A DNA stretch of 64,000 nt from the NCBI GenBank assembly GCA_034509735.1, contig JACGWO010000012.1:434001-498000 (forward strand), in the 5' to 3' direction. The stretch comes from Sesamum alatum (taxonomy: Eukaryota > Streptophyta > Magnoliopsida > Lamiales > Pedaliaceae). Below the pieces are notes generated by a model that did not search any database, had not been told where the DNA came from, and saw nothing but the letters and a program-made list of their open reading frames with translations. Position numbers and translations under genes: made by a program. Of this stretch, positions 22,781 through 34,594 are shown piece after piece; positions within the stretch are counted from its first letter, which is position 1; the number at the start of each line of letters is the position of its first letter.

Positions 22781-23774
22781 CATTCAGATGCAATATGGCC
22801 ATAACCTTGACAACGAAAACATTTAATATCTCGACTTCGGGATGAAGATGAGATAGGTTTTCCCTTTTCTACCTCATTAGATTTGGCTTTAGACGGCTCA
22901 TTTTGGGTTTTGGAGGTGACCCCAAAACTTGTTTTCGAAGCCAATTGGTTTTCGCCTTGTTTGGTGGCTGAAAATTGGATGTAAAGTTTCCCTGATTCGA
23001 TCCCTTCCTCTTCAGTTGTCTTTCCACCTTCACAGCTGTGTGCACCATGTCCTCAAGCTTGAATGTTGCAGCTCCACAATGTTGCCTATCTCTCGGTTCA
23101 ACCCATTTAAGAACCTTGCCATGGTGGCCTCTCGGTTATCTTCAACATTCGCTCTAATTATAGCGATCTCCATCTCTTTGTAATATTCATCAACGGATTT
23201 CACACCTTGTGTCATAGTTTGGAGTTTTTGATACAAATCACGAAAATAATGTGAATACGAATCTCTTACGCATGATGGATTTCATTTCAGCCCAAGTAGA
23301 GATAGGTCTCTCTCCATACCTCCTTCGGTTTGTGATCAATTGATCCCACCAAACTATAGCATAGTCGGTGAACTCAATTGCAGCAAGTTTCACCTTCTTC
23401 TGCTCGGAGTAGTTATGACACTCAAAGATAAGATCCGTCTTTTTTTTCCCACTCTAAATATGCCTCCGGATCACTTCTTCCTTGAAATGTGGGAATGTTC
23501 AGTTTTATGCTTCCCAAATCACGGTCTACCTCATTGCCTTGCCATCTTCTTCCACTTCTTCCTCCTCTTCGGACTCCAATTGACGGATTTGGTGATTTCT
23601 GCGTCTCCTAGGAGTTGGTTGTTCCAACCTCTCCAAACGATCGGTTATGCCTTCAAGAATTGCTCCAAATCTTGCAAATTGTTGTTGCATTGCTTGAACG
23701 GTGAACTCGTTTCCTGTATTGGTAGAAGTCCCATCCATTGTGGAACCCTCACAATTCACACGTGTATCACTCAA
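22781..23774 (-). pseudogene. Gypsy gag
   Basis: On the minus strand it begins near 23774 (DTRVNCEGSTMDGT; the first codon seen here is TTG, so the true start is uncertain). It has a coiled, acidic segment RLERLEQPTPRRRRNHQ, then in a shifted frame the capsid region with KLNIPTFQGRSDPEAYLEWE and EFTDYAIVWWDQL. A further piece at 23030-23236 has KLQTMTQGVKSVDEYYKEM and MARFLNGLNREIGNIVELQH. The nucleocapsid knuckle is CFRCQGYGHIASEC (CX2CX4HX4C) at about 22785-22830. At least three shifts or stops occur. Gag would package the RNA. Confidence 0.88.
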
Positions 23775-24177
23775 GATAATTTCTCACAACACTCGTGTTT
23801 CACTCGTAGGCTTTTACCTCCCATCTAATAAACTCACACACTCTTGCCTTTTACCACTCAAATTCACTTCGTATGCTCAATTAGAATAGAACCGAACAAG
23901 AAAATTTTGAACAACTAGATGATGGCTGATTTTTGTTGATGGTATTTAACAATAACAAGAGATGAATGAATACTTCAATATATATATGTTCGTTTTTTTT
24001 TCAAATGGCCACTTTTTTCCACTTTTGTTGTTTTTGTTTTGGCCTTCTCTTTTTTTTGAACGATTTATTTTTTTTACTGCTCGTTTTTTTTAGCTTTTCT
24101 TTTTCTGTTTTTTTTTGAACTAAATATGCAAGAAGATAACAAAATCAGGTCAATACCAGATTGCTCTGATAACAAAA
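23775..24177 (-). other. Gypsy leader with primer binding site
   Basis: Untranslated leader, A-rich on the minus strand. Next to the 5' LTR the minus strand reads TGTTATCAGAGCAA (24161-24174), close to the initiator-methionine tRNA complement TGGTATCAGAGC, so this is the likely primer binding site. No gene is seen. Confidence 0.75.
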
Positions 24178-24952
24178 TGATACGGATAGGACGTGAGACC
24201 CATTGGATATAAGGATCCAAGAACCAAACGTATAGAAATAGGCAACGAATATCCCAGATCGATGATCTAGTTTGATCGCACCTGGAGCTTGAAAGCACCT
24301 TGACCCGTTGGCTATATGGGCAGCCAAGAACCTTGGTATGGTGAACGCCACAAGATATTGCTCAAGTATCTTGATAAGTTCTAAACAATTGAAACTCTAC
24401 AAAGAGAATTCAACCTCACAAGAAGAAAGTTTTATTAATTCAAAGTCTGATTTTTACAAATGATAACCATGGCCTTTTATAGGCTTCATATGGATGCCCA
24501 AGGGTCTCAAGAGTTAATTCTAACCTTGGGACTTTAGGAGCATTAAAGTGACACTTTTGACCACATTAACAAGACTTAGAAAAACAAGAATGACCCTATG
24601 ACTACTATGATGTCTCTTGGCCTTCTAATGCTGAAAATAAACTAATTTAGACAAAAATAATGGACTCTCTTTTTGGGCTTGGTGGGTTGGACGAATTTGT
24701 GGCCTCCTTTTCTTCAAATGAAGTCTTCAAACCTTGAGCCCAACTATTTAGATGCATTCTAGTCCATCTACTTGAAGAATATTCATCATTAGACCTTCTA
24801 TTGATCTCTCATGCATTGGCCCGTTGATTTCATCAATAAGAATCACCAAAGTTTTGTTCATTTTCTTAGCTCTTGCCCTCGTAATCGGACCCCCATTAAT
24901 TCTCAAAGGATCTTCCTTGCTTTAAGTTGTAAGCTTCGGATGGTCCCATTCA
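24178..24952 (-). repeat. Gypsy 5' LTR (775 bp)
   Basis: Matches 18526-19298 with scattered substitutions and a few single-base indels. It ends (plus coordinates) ...ggtcccattca at 24952, followed by the CCATG duplication and satellite. Confidence 0.93.
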
Positions 24953-26918
24953 CCATGGCTTAAAAGAGTGTTTTAGATGTAGTACTAGTGCATTTTAATG
25001 TTGAATAAGATGGAGTCCTAGTCATATAATCGAAGAGTGGCTTTAATATTGATTATCAAAGTCAATACGAATATATTTATAGCAAAAAATGAGTCATCTA
25101 TCAGTCAATGATAAGGACTGAAAGCACAAGGTGTTTCTTACGATTATGTTGAGTATTAGGCTTGTAGACGTACGATTGATTATGAAGGTTCTCCAAGCCC
25201 TCGATATGGCAAAGATAAAAGTGCATTAGTGTCTAAACTTATTTAAAGGAGTTTGTTGTTGCGCAAAGATACAACGCTGAGCCCATGGCTCAAAAGAGTG
25301 TTCTAGATGTAGTCCTAGTTCATTTTTATGTTGAATAAGATTGAGTCATAGTCATATAATCGGAGAGTGGCTTTAATATTTATTATCAGAGTCAATACGA
25401 ATATATTTATAGCAAAAAATGAGTCATCTATCAGTTAATGATAAGGATTAAAAGCACAAGGTGTTTTCTACGATTGTGTTGAGTATTAGGCATGTATTCG
25501 GACGTACGATTGATAATGAAGGTTCTCAAAGCCCTTGATATGGCAAATAGAAAAGTGCATTAGTGTCTAAATTTGTTTAAAGGAGTTTGTCTTTGCCCAA
25601 AGGTACAAAGCTGATTCCATGCCTCGAAAGAGTGTTTTAGATGTTGTCCTAGTGCATTTTTATGTTGAATAAGATGGAGTCCTAGTAATATAATCGAAGA
25701 AGAGTGGCTTTAATATTTATTATTAGAGTCAATACGAATATATTTATAGCAAAAATGAGTTATCTATCAGTCAATGATAAGGACTAAAAGCACAAGGTGT
25801 TTCCTACGAGTGTTGAGTATTAGGCATGTATCCGGACGTACAATTGATTATGAAGGTTCTCGAAGCCCTCGATATGGCAAAGATAAAAGTGCATTAGTGT
25901 ATAAACATGTTTAACGGAGTTTGTCGTTGCGCAAAGATACAAAGCTGAGTCTATGGCTCAAAAGAGTGTTCTAGATGTAGTCCTAGTGCATTTTTATGTT
26001 GAATAAGATGGAGTGCTAGTCATGTAATCAAAGAGTGGCTTTAATATTGATTATTAGAGTCAATACGAATATATTTCTAGCAAAAAATGAATCATCTATC
26101 AGTCAATGATAAGGACTGAAAGCACAAGGTGTTTCCTATGATTGTGTTGAGTATTAGGCTTGTATCCGAACGTACGATTGATTAAAAGGTTCTCCGAGCC
26201 GTCGATATGGCAAAGATAAAAGTGAATTAGTGTATAAACTTGTTTAAAGGAGTTTGTCGTTGTGCAAAGGTACAAATCTGAGTCCATGGCTCGAAAGAGT
26301 GTTGTAGATGTAGTCCTAGTGCATTTTACATTGAATAAGATGGAGTCATAATCTTATAATCAAAGAGTGGTTTAATATTGATTATTAGAGTCAATACGAA
26401 TATATTTATAGCAAAAAATGAGTCATCTATCAGTCAATGCTAAGGACTGAAAGCACAAGGTGTTTCCTACAATTGTGTTGAGTATTAGGCATGTATCCGG
26501 ACGTACGAGTGATTAAGAAGGTTGACCAAGCCCTCGATATGGCAAAGATAAAAGTGCATTAGTGTCGAAACGTTTTTAAAGGAGTTTGTCGTTGCACAAA
26601 GGTACAAAGCTGAGTCCATGACTCAAAAGAGTGTTCTAGATGTAGTCCTAGTACGTTTTTATGTTCAATAAGATGGAGTCCTAGTCATATAATCGAAGAG
26701 TGGCTTTAATATTGATTATTAGAGTCAATACGAATATATTTATAGCAAAAAATAAGTCATGTATCAGTCAATCATAAGGACTGAAAGCACAAGGTGTTTC
26801 CTACGATTGTGTTGAGTATTAGGCATGTACGACGTACGATTGATTATGAAGGTTCTCCAAGCCCTCTATATGACAAAGATAAAAGTGCATTAGTTTCTAA
26901 ACTTGTTTAAACGAGTTT
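24953..26918 (+). repeat. 335-bp satellite block, about 5.9 monomers
   Basis: Continues the array after the Gypsy insertion, starting ccatggcttaaaagagtg. One monomer near 26520 is a hybrid with ggttgaccaag but gtgcattagtg. The block ends at acttgtttaaacgagttt (26901-26918), the left target-site duplication of the next LINE. Confidence 0.93.
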
Positions 26919-26925
26919 TTTTTTT

Positions 26926-27229
26926 AAGGTAAATGTAAATTACATAAATTAAAAGGAAAGGTTACAGCGATGACGTAGGCCGCGCGCCTAGTCCTCAACA
27001 AACAAGCCCAACAAAGGGGGAAACAACAACCACATCAACGTGCCAACCACATCAATTGGCAAGCACGCCAATAAACCACAAAAAACAGCAAAAGAGCAAT
27101 CTAACTCAGCAACAAGTCCGCCCAAACTAAAAACAACAAAGGAATAAGGAATCACAAGGCGATTCAACAATTCTTCAATCAAGCTCTGCAAGAGAGGGTA
27201 CGACCGCAAACAAACCAGGTTGCAGCACA
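26926..27229 (-). other. 3' UTR of the ORF1-only LINE
   Basis: About 300 bp following the ORF1 tail on the minus strand, with no ORF2 similarity. It stays open in one frame through hydrophobic codons (about 26988-27229), but composition and position indicate untranslated sequence, as in the related 3' UTR at 39376-39717. It ends with tttatgtaatttacatttac and the A-run. Confidence 0.7.
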
Positions 27230-29338
27230 GATCATTTAATAACTCTTGCGGGCTGCATGAATTAGGACCCGTGGATTCGAGAATGGAAACTTCATTGAGG
27301 GCTTCAAATGAGTTGGAAATAAAAACAGATTTTCCTTTATCCACCGGGTGGGGAGGAGGAAGAGCGGATGCGCCATGATCAATAACCCGAGGGGGCTGCT
27401 TTCGGGGCAATCTTGTGAAGGCACCTTTGTGGAGGGTGGATCAGCCAAGTGAATACGCGAATGAGCTTGAGTTGCAGGTGGGGGAGCACCGCAAGGCTTA
27501 GGGACATAAACCGAAACTATAGGCTTAGTTGACTTCTTTAAAGAAGGACAAGCCGAAGCCGAGTGACCAAGGGAAAAATAGGTTTTACACTTATGCGGAA
27601 CCCATTCATATTCAACATCAATGCGGCATGGAGATTCATGGCCATCATCCGAGGGGATCATGATCATAATGTGGCGTGGGAGAGTGGATGAATACTCAAG
27701 CATGACGCAAACACGAGCGAAATCCAGTCTCGTGCATGCCTTTGTAATTGCGTCTGTGTATAAGGGGCGACCAATCCCACTTGCAATAGTGCTCAAACCG
27801 TCCTCCGTCTAGAATTCAACCAGAAGATGTTGAAGATGGATCCAAACAGGAACTTGTGTGTGTTTTTGCTTTCGTAGGGCTAACCCCAGTTGCCAATGCT
27901 GAAGTACTATGGGTTGGCCATGGAATAGCCAAGGCCCTCCCTCAATAACATCCTCCATGGCTGAAAATGTTTCAAAAGAGAAGAAGAAAAACCCGCTCGA
28001 GGTGGCTGTCACATCCTAAACCCCGGGCCAAAATTCATGTGCAAAGTCTTTAAGGAGATGAAACGGGGGCTTACGGCCAAGAAGTTAGCCAACTGCCGTT
28101 GATTCTCATCTTTTGGAGCCCTCTTTGATCATGGCAAGTGAGGGCCGAATGATGACTTCCCCGTTCCGGAGCGACATAGCGCAAAGTGTTCTTGGAATTA
28201 ACACATGCGGCATCAAAGAGGTCAAGGTTGGTGTTGGCCGAATTTGATGGACGAAGAGGAACCGAGCCAATAAGCAATTCCGATTGGGGTGGGAGGACCG
28301 AATCAGCCAAAGGGGAGGCTGAAGCATTCACGGTGGGGGAGCAAACATCATGGACGAGGGGCTGAACCATCCACGGATAAGCCATTGCTGAATCAACAAA
28401 ATGTTCGACATGCTCTTGGCGGTGAGCAATTGCAGTGGTGCAAGGGGGTTTCGGAATAGGCTGATGAGTTAAACCTTTAAGCACATCAACATAAGAAGAT
28501 CCATGTGCAAAAGGAGGCGAGGCCCAGCACTTGAGGATGGTGGAGATGGTAAACAAGCCGGCGTGGAGGGAGAAGAGACCACCGGCTAAGGGGGCGCCAA
28601 AGGGGCTGCAGTTTGCAGATCTTCCAAGCATGAAGGGGATGTGGAGAGGTCTTTGGAAGGTGGATGGTCATCAGCATCAGCAGCAGCCATTTGAGGAGAG
28701 GAAATCAACGACACCAAGGAGGTTGATTTTAGGGAGGAAGCCGGGCAAGGGATGGATATAGGAGGGGATGCGAAAAGTCCAATGGAAGGTGAAGAGACAC
28801 CTTCAGCAGCAACAGCCTCTTGCACTATGGGAACCCTTGGAGAAGACAAAGGAATGTCAAGGGTCGCGGGAGATCCAGCCGGCGGGGGTCAAGAGATATT
28901 CCATCGAGCACGTCGGGGTGCAAGAGGTTGACGGAAAGGGGTGAGTTCATGCTCGGACGCAGGTCTAAAGGCTGGTTGCACCTCTTCAAAACGTGCCAAC
29001 TCCTTTGGAGGATCACCATACATGGAATGCCATAAATCCTTGACTTCCTTCAAGGCTGCAAGGTTATGAGTGTCGCCTTTGTCAATGATGGGGTCTGCAA
29101 GAGAAGCGAACTCGGACATGTTGAAGTCTCTTCGAAAGCTTTCAAGATCCTCCTCCAAGGGAGAGGATGGTGCAACAGCGACGCCCTCATCGCCACCGTT
29201 CAGATCCGCATCCTCATCATCGACCACGGCGTTCCCCGAAGGTGCGGTCAACGGGGGAGACGAAGGAGATGAGCATGATTTGTGAGAGAGGGGAGTGTGT
29301 GTACTGCGTGAGAGAGGTTGGAGATTTTTTCTTAGCCA
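27230..29338 (-). pseudogene. LINE ORF1, DUF4283 and zinc knuckle, nearly complete
   Basis: Start region near 29250-29338; the exact start is unclear because frames differ between copies. Recognisable segments in order: LEEDLESFRRDFNMSEFASL (28889-29251), a proline/serine-rich variable part, YVAPERGSHHSALTCHDQRG-like sequence just before DUF4283, then FFFFSFETFSAMEDVIEGGP, LALRKQKHTQVPVWIHL, an in-frame stop where others have FWTDEGL (27809), TIASGIGRPLYTDAITKAC and LDFARVCVML. The knuckle is CKTYFSLGHSASAC, in which the second cysteine is replaced by tyrosine, so zinc binding would be lost. The tail is KGKSVFISNSFEALNE. Three or four shifts or stops are seen. It would bind RNA in an active element. 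Confidence 0.85.
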
Positions 29339-29344
29339 TTTGAT

Positions 29345-31240
29345 ACTTGTTTAAAGGAGTTTGTCGTTGCGCAAAGGTACCAAGTGAGTCCATGGCTTAA
29401 AAGAGTATTCTAGATTTAGTCCTAGTGCATTTTTATGTTGAATAAGATCGAGTTCTTGTTATATAATCGAAGAGTAGCTTTAATATTGATTATTAGAGTC
29501 AATGAGAATATATTTATAGCCAAAAATGAGTCTATCAGTCAATGATAAAGACTGAAAGCACAAGGTGTTTGCTACGATTGTGTTGAGTATTAGGCATGTA
29601 TCCGGACGTACGATTGATTATGAAGGTTCTCCACGCTCTCGATATGGAAAAGATAAAAGTGCGTTAGTGTCTAAACTTGTTTAAAGGAGTTTGTCGTGCA
29701 AAGGTACAAAGTAGAGCCCATGGCTCAAAATAGTATTCTAGATGTAGTCCTAGTGCATTTTTATATTAAATAAGATGCAGTCCAAGTCATATACTCAAAG
29801 AGTGACTTTAATATTGATTATTAGAGTCAATACGAATATACTTATAGCAAAAAATGAGTCATCTATCAGTCAATGATAAAGACTTAAAGCACAAGGTGTT
29901 TCCTACAATTGAGTTGAGTATTAGGCATGTATCCGGACGTACGATTGATTATGAAGGTTCTCCAAGCCCTCAATATGGCAAAGATAAGAGTGCATTAGTA
30001 TCTAAACTTGTTTAAAGGAGTTTGTCGTTGTGCAAAGGTACAAAGCTGAGTCCATGGCACAAAAGAGTGTTTTAGATGTAGTACTAGTGCATTTTAATAT
30101 TGAATAAGATGGAGTCCTAGTCATATAATCGAAGAGTGGCTTTAACATTAATTATTAGAGTCAATACAAATATATTTATAGCGAAAAATGAGTCATCTAT
30201 CAGTCAATGATAAGGACTGAAACACAAGGTCTTTTTTACGTTGAATTACTGTCTAAACTCGTTTAAAGGAGTTTGTTGTTGGGCAAAGGTACAAAGCTGA
30301 ATCCATAGCTCGAAAGAGGGTTCTAGATGTAGTCCTATGGCATTTTTATGTTGAATAAGATGGAGTCCTAGTCATATAATCGAAGAGTGGCTTTAATATT
30401 GATTATTAGAGTCAATACGAATATATTTATAGCAAAAAATGAGTCATCTATCAGTCAATGATAAGGAATGAAAGCACAAGGTGTTTCCTACGATTGTGTT
30501 GAGCATTAGGCATGTATCCGGACGTACGATTGATTATGAAGGTTTTCCAAGCCCTAGGTATGTCAACGATAAAAGTGCATTAGTATCTAAACTTGTTTAA
30601 AGGAGTTTGTCGTTACGAATATATTTATAGCAAAAAATGAGTCATCTATCAGTCAATGATAAAGACTGAAAGCACTAGGCATGCATACGGACGTACGATT
30701 GATTATGAAGGTTCTCCAAGCCCTCGATATGGCAAAGATAAAAGTGCATTAGTATCTAAACTTGTTAAAAGGAGTTTCTCGTTGCACAAAGGTATAAAGC
30801 TAAGTTCATCGCTCGGAAGAGTGTTCAAGATATAGTCCTAGTGCATTTTTATGTTGAATAAGATGGAGTCCTAGTCGTATAATCGAAGAATGGCTTTAAT
30901 TTTGATTATTAGAGTCAATACGAATATATTCATAGCTAGAAATGAGTCATCTTTCAGTCAATGATAAGGACTGAAAACACACGTTGTTTCCTACGACTGT
31001 GTTGAGTATTAGGCATGTATCCGGACGTACGATTGATTATGAAGGTTGACCAAGCCCTCGATATGGCAAAGAGAAAAGGGATAAGTGTCTAAATTTGTTT
31101 AAAGGAGCTTGTCGTTGCGCAAAGGTACAAAGTTGAGTCCATGACTCAAAAGAGTGTTCTATATGTAGTCCTAGTGCATTTTTATGTTGAATAAGATGGA
31201 GTCCTAGTCATATAATCGAACAGTGGATTTAATATTGATT
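29345..31240 (+). repeat. 335-bp satellite block with truncated monomers
   Basis: About 5.7 monomers, less regular than elsewhere. Deletion junctions are visible at about 30237 (acgttgaattactgtctaaa), 30613 (gtcgttacgaatat) and 30676 (aaagcactaggcatgc). One monomer near 31047 is the ggttgaccaag...aaaagggataagtgtc subtype, and one at 30561 has tatgtcaacgataaaag. Confidence 0.92.
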
Positions 31241-31740
31241 AGGGTTAATTACATTTAGACCCCCTCTGAAAATGCATAATTACACTTTCCCCCAAAAAAG
31301 TTTTGAAATTACATTTACACCCCCTCTAAAAATTCTTTGTTTACACCTGACCTCTATTCGTCAAAGTTTGGGTGGAAATGTTCATTTCAATAAAAATAAT
31401 TACAAAAATTTTCAATTTTACCTCTCATTTAACATTCTCATGCGATAATTTTGTACTTATAAGGAAAAAATATAATAATATTGGCCTCACTCCATACATA
31501 TACGTTACACTTATCCTCTTATAAGTATAAAAATAAACATGAGAATGTTAAATGATGGAAAAAATTAAAAATTTGTGTAATTATTTTTGTTGATGTGAAC
31601 ATTTTTCGTACAAACTCTAACGGATGGGGGTCAGGTGTAAACAGAGAATTTTTGGAGGGGGTGTAAGTGTAATTTCAAAACTTTTTTGGGGGAAAGTGTA
31701 ATTATACATTCTCAGAGGGGGTGTAAGTGTAATTAACCCT
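31241..31740. mobile_element. 500-bp foldback MITE-like element
   Basis: Starts agggttaattaca and ends in the reverse complement, tgtaattaaccct. The inverted repeat extends inward for roughly 240 bases on each side with scattered mismatches: cactttcccccaaaaaagtt on the left pairs with aacttttttgggggaaagtg on the right, so the whole element can fold into a hairpin. It interrupts the satellite between ...aatattgatt and attgattatt..., giving a duplicated attgatt (5-8 bp depending on how the ends are placed, for example ttgat with tagggtt ends). It has no coding capacity. The superfamily is not settled; ends TAGGG/CCCTA are compatible with hAT-type MITEs. Confidence 0.85.
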
Positions 31741-34594
31741 ATTGATTATTAAAGTCAATACGAATATATTTATAGCCAAAAATTAGTCATTTCTCAGTCA
31801 ACAATAAGGACTAAAAGCACAAGGTGTTTCCTACGATTTTGTTGAGTATTAGGCATGTATCCGAACGTACGATTGATTATGAAGGTTCTCCAAGCCCTCG
31901 ATATGGCAAAGATAAAAGTGCATTAGTGTCTAAACTTGTTTAAAGGAGTTTGTCATTGCGCAAGGTACAAAGTAGAGTGCATGGATCAAAATAGTATTCT
32001 AGATATAGTCCTAGTGCATTTTTATGTTAAATAAGATGCAGTCCTAGTCATATAATCGAAGAGTGGCGTTAATATTGATTATTAGAGTCAATACGAATAT
32101 ACTTATAGCAAAAATGAGTCATCTATCAGTCAATGATAAAGACTTAAACCACAAGGTGTTTCCTACGATTGAGTTGAATATTAGGCATGTATCCGGACAT
32201 ACGTTTGATTATGGAAGTTCTCCAAGCCCTCAATATGGCAAAGATAAGAGTGAATTAGTATCTAAACTTGTTTAAAGGAGTTTGTCGTTGTGCAAATGTA
32301 CAAAGCTGAGTCCATGGCTAAAAAGAGTGTTTTAGATGTAGTACTAGTGCATTTTAATGTTGAATAAGATGGAGTCCTAGTAATATAATCGAAGAGTGGC
32401 TTTAATATTGATTATTAGAGTCAATACGAATATATTTATAGCAAAAAATGAGTCATCTATCAGTCAATGATAATGAAAGCACAAGGAGTTTCCTAAGATT
32501 GTGTTGAGTATTATGCTTGTATCTGGACGTACGATTGATTGTGAAGGTTCTCCAAGCCCTCGATATGGCAAAGATAAAAGTGCATTAAGGTCTAAACTTG
32601 TTTAAAGGAGTTTGTCGTTGCGAAAAGGTACAAAGCTGAATACATGGCTCGAAAGAGTGTTCTAGATGTAGTCCTAGTACATTTTATATTGAATAAGATG
32701 GAGTCCTAGTCATATAATCGAAGAGTGGCTTTAATATTGATTATTAGAGTCAATACGAATATATTTATAGCTAAAAATGAGTCATTCACCAGTCATTGAT
32801 AAGGACTGAAAGCTCAAGGTGTTTCCTACTATTGTGTTGAGTATTAAGCATGTACCCTGACGTACGATTGATTATGAAGGTTCTCCAAGCCCTCGGTATG
32901 TCAACGATAAAAGTGCATTAGTATCTAAACTTGTTTAAAGGAGTTTGTCATTGCGCAAAGGTACAAAGCTGAGTCCATGACTCAAAAGAGTATTCTAGAT
33001 GTAGTCCTAGTGCATTTTTATGTTGAATAAGATGGAGTCCTAGTCATATAATTGAAGAGTGGCTTTACTATTGATTATTATAGTCAATACGAATATATTT
33101 ATAGCCAAAAATTAGTCATCTATCAGTCAACGATAAGGACTGAAAGCACAAGGTGTTTCCTACGATTTTGTTGAGTATTATGCTTGTATCCAGACGTACG
33201 ATTGATTATGAAGGTTCTCCAAGCCCTCGATATGGAAAAGATAAAAGTGCATTGGTGTCTAAACTTGTTAAAAGGAATTTGTCGTTGCGAAAAGGTACAA
33301 AGTTGAATCCATGGCTCGAAAGAGTGTTCTAGATGTAGTCCTAGTGTATTTTTATATTGAATAAGATGGAGTCCTAGTCATATAATTGAAGAGTGGCTTT
33401 AATATTGATTATTAGAGTCAATACGAATATATTTATAGCTAAAAAATGAGTCATCTATCAATCATGATAAGGACTGAAGCACAAGGTGTTTTCCTACGAT
33501 TGTGTTGAGTATTAGGCATGTATCCGGAGGTACGATTGATTATGAAGGTTCTCCAAGCCCTCGGTATGTCAACGATAAAAGTGAATTAGTATCTAAACTT
33601 GTTTAAAGGAGTTTGTCGTTGCGCAAAGGTACAAAGTAGAGTCCATGGCTCAAAAGAGTGTTCTAGATGTAGTCCTAGTGCATTTTTATGTTAAATAAGA
33701 TGCAGTCCTGATCATATAATCAAATAGTGGCTTTAATATTGATTATTAGAGTCAATACGAATATACCTATAGAAAAAAATGAGTCATCTATCAGTCAATG
33801 ATAAAGACTGAAAGCACAAGGTGTTTCCTACGATTGAGTTGAGTATTAGGCATTTATCCGGACGTACGATTGATTATGAACGTTCTTCAAGCCCTCGATA
33901 TGGCAAAGATAAAAGTACATTAGTATCTAAACTTGTTTAAAGGAGTTTGTGGTTGTGCAATAGTACAAAGCTAAGTCCATGGCTCAAAAGAGTGTTTTAG
34001 ATGTAGTACTAGTGCATTTTAAAGTTGAATAAGATAGAGTCCTAGTCATATAATCGAAGAGTGGCTTTAATATTGATTATTAGAGTCAATACGAATATAT
34101 TTATAGCCAAAAATTTGTCATCTATCAGTCAATGATAAAGAAAGCACAAGGTGTTTCCTACGATTGTGCTGAGTATTATGCTTGTATCCGGACGTGCGAT
34201 TGATTATGAAGGTTCTCCAAGCCCTCGATATGGCAAAGATAAATTGCATTAGTGTCTAAACTTGTTTAAAGGAGTTTGTCATTGCGCAAAGGTACAAAGT
34301 AGAGTCCATGGCTCAAAAGAGTGTTTTAGATGTAGTCCTAGTGCATTTTTATGTTAAATAAGATGCAGTCCTGGTCATATAATCAAAGAGTGGCTTTAAT
34401 ATTGATTATTAGAGTCAATACAAATATACCTATAGCAAAAAATGAGTCATCTATCAGTCAATGATAAAGACTGAAAGCACAAGGTGTTTCCTACGCTAGT
34501 GTTGAGTATTAGGCGTGTATCCGGACGTACGATTGATTATGAAGGTTCTCCAAGCTTTCGGTATGTCAACGATAAAAGTGCATTAGTATCTAAA
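31741..34594 (+). repeat. 335-bp satellite block, about 8.5 monomers
   Basis: Contains monomers with tatgtcaacgataaaag (about 32890 and 33570) and monomers with aaagtagagtccatgg and atgttaaataagatgcagtc. From about 33600 it matches the block starting at about 37690, as part of a larger duplication. It ends in ctaaa (34590-34594), the left target-site duplication of the solo LTR. Confidence 0.93.

Larger units (their letters stand above)
18526..24952 (-). mobile_element. Ty3/Gypsy retrotransposon with both LTRs (chromovirus-like)
   Basis: A 6427-bp element flanked by the 5-bp duplication CCATG (18521-18525 and 24953-24957). Read in plus coordinates it starts TGATACGG and ends ...ATTCA. The two LTRs are 18526-19298 and 24178-24952. 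On the minus strand the order is 5' LTR, primer binding site, gag, protease, RT, RNase H, integrase, polypurine tract, 3' LTR. The order RT-RNase H-integrase marks Gypsy. Several small frameshifts break it, two of them exactly at catalytic motifs. Over about the first 120 bases the LTRs differ at roughly five positions, so the insertion is not very old. The gag knuckle and C-terminal motifs resemble the chromovirus (possibly CRM) group; no clade test was possible. Confidence 0.93.
26919..29344 (-). mobile_element. ORF1-only LINE derivative (2.4 kb)
   Basis: Minus-strand LINE with an A-run (T-run at 26914-26925 in plus coordinates). It is flanked by acttgtttaaa-c/g-gagttt at 26901-26918 and 29345-29362, an 18-bp duplication with one mismatch. 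It contains the full span of ORF1, from the 5' end (atggctaag at about 29338) to the ORF1 tail, and then goes directly to a 3' UTR. No endonuclease, RT or zf-RVT sequence is present. The last 40 bases before the A-run (tttatgtaatttacatttac) match the 3' end of the autonomous LINE at 39361-47498. It looks like a non-autonomous copy mobilised through a shared 3' end. Confidence 0.88.
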
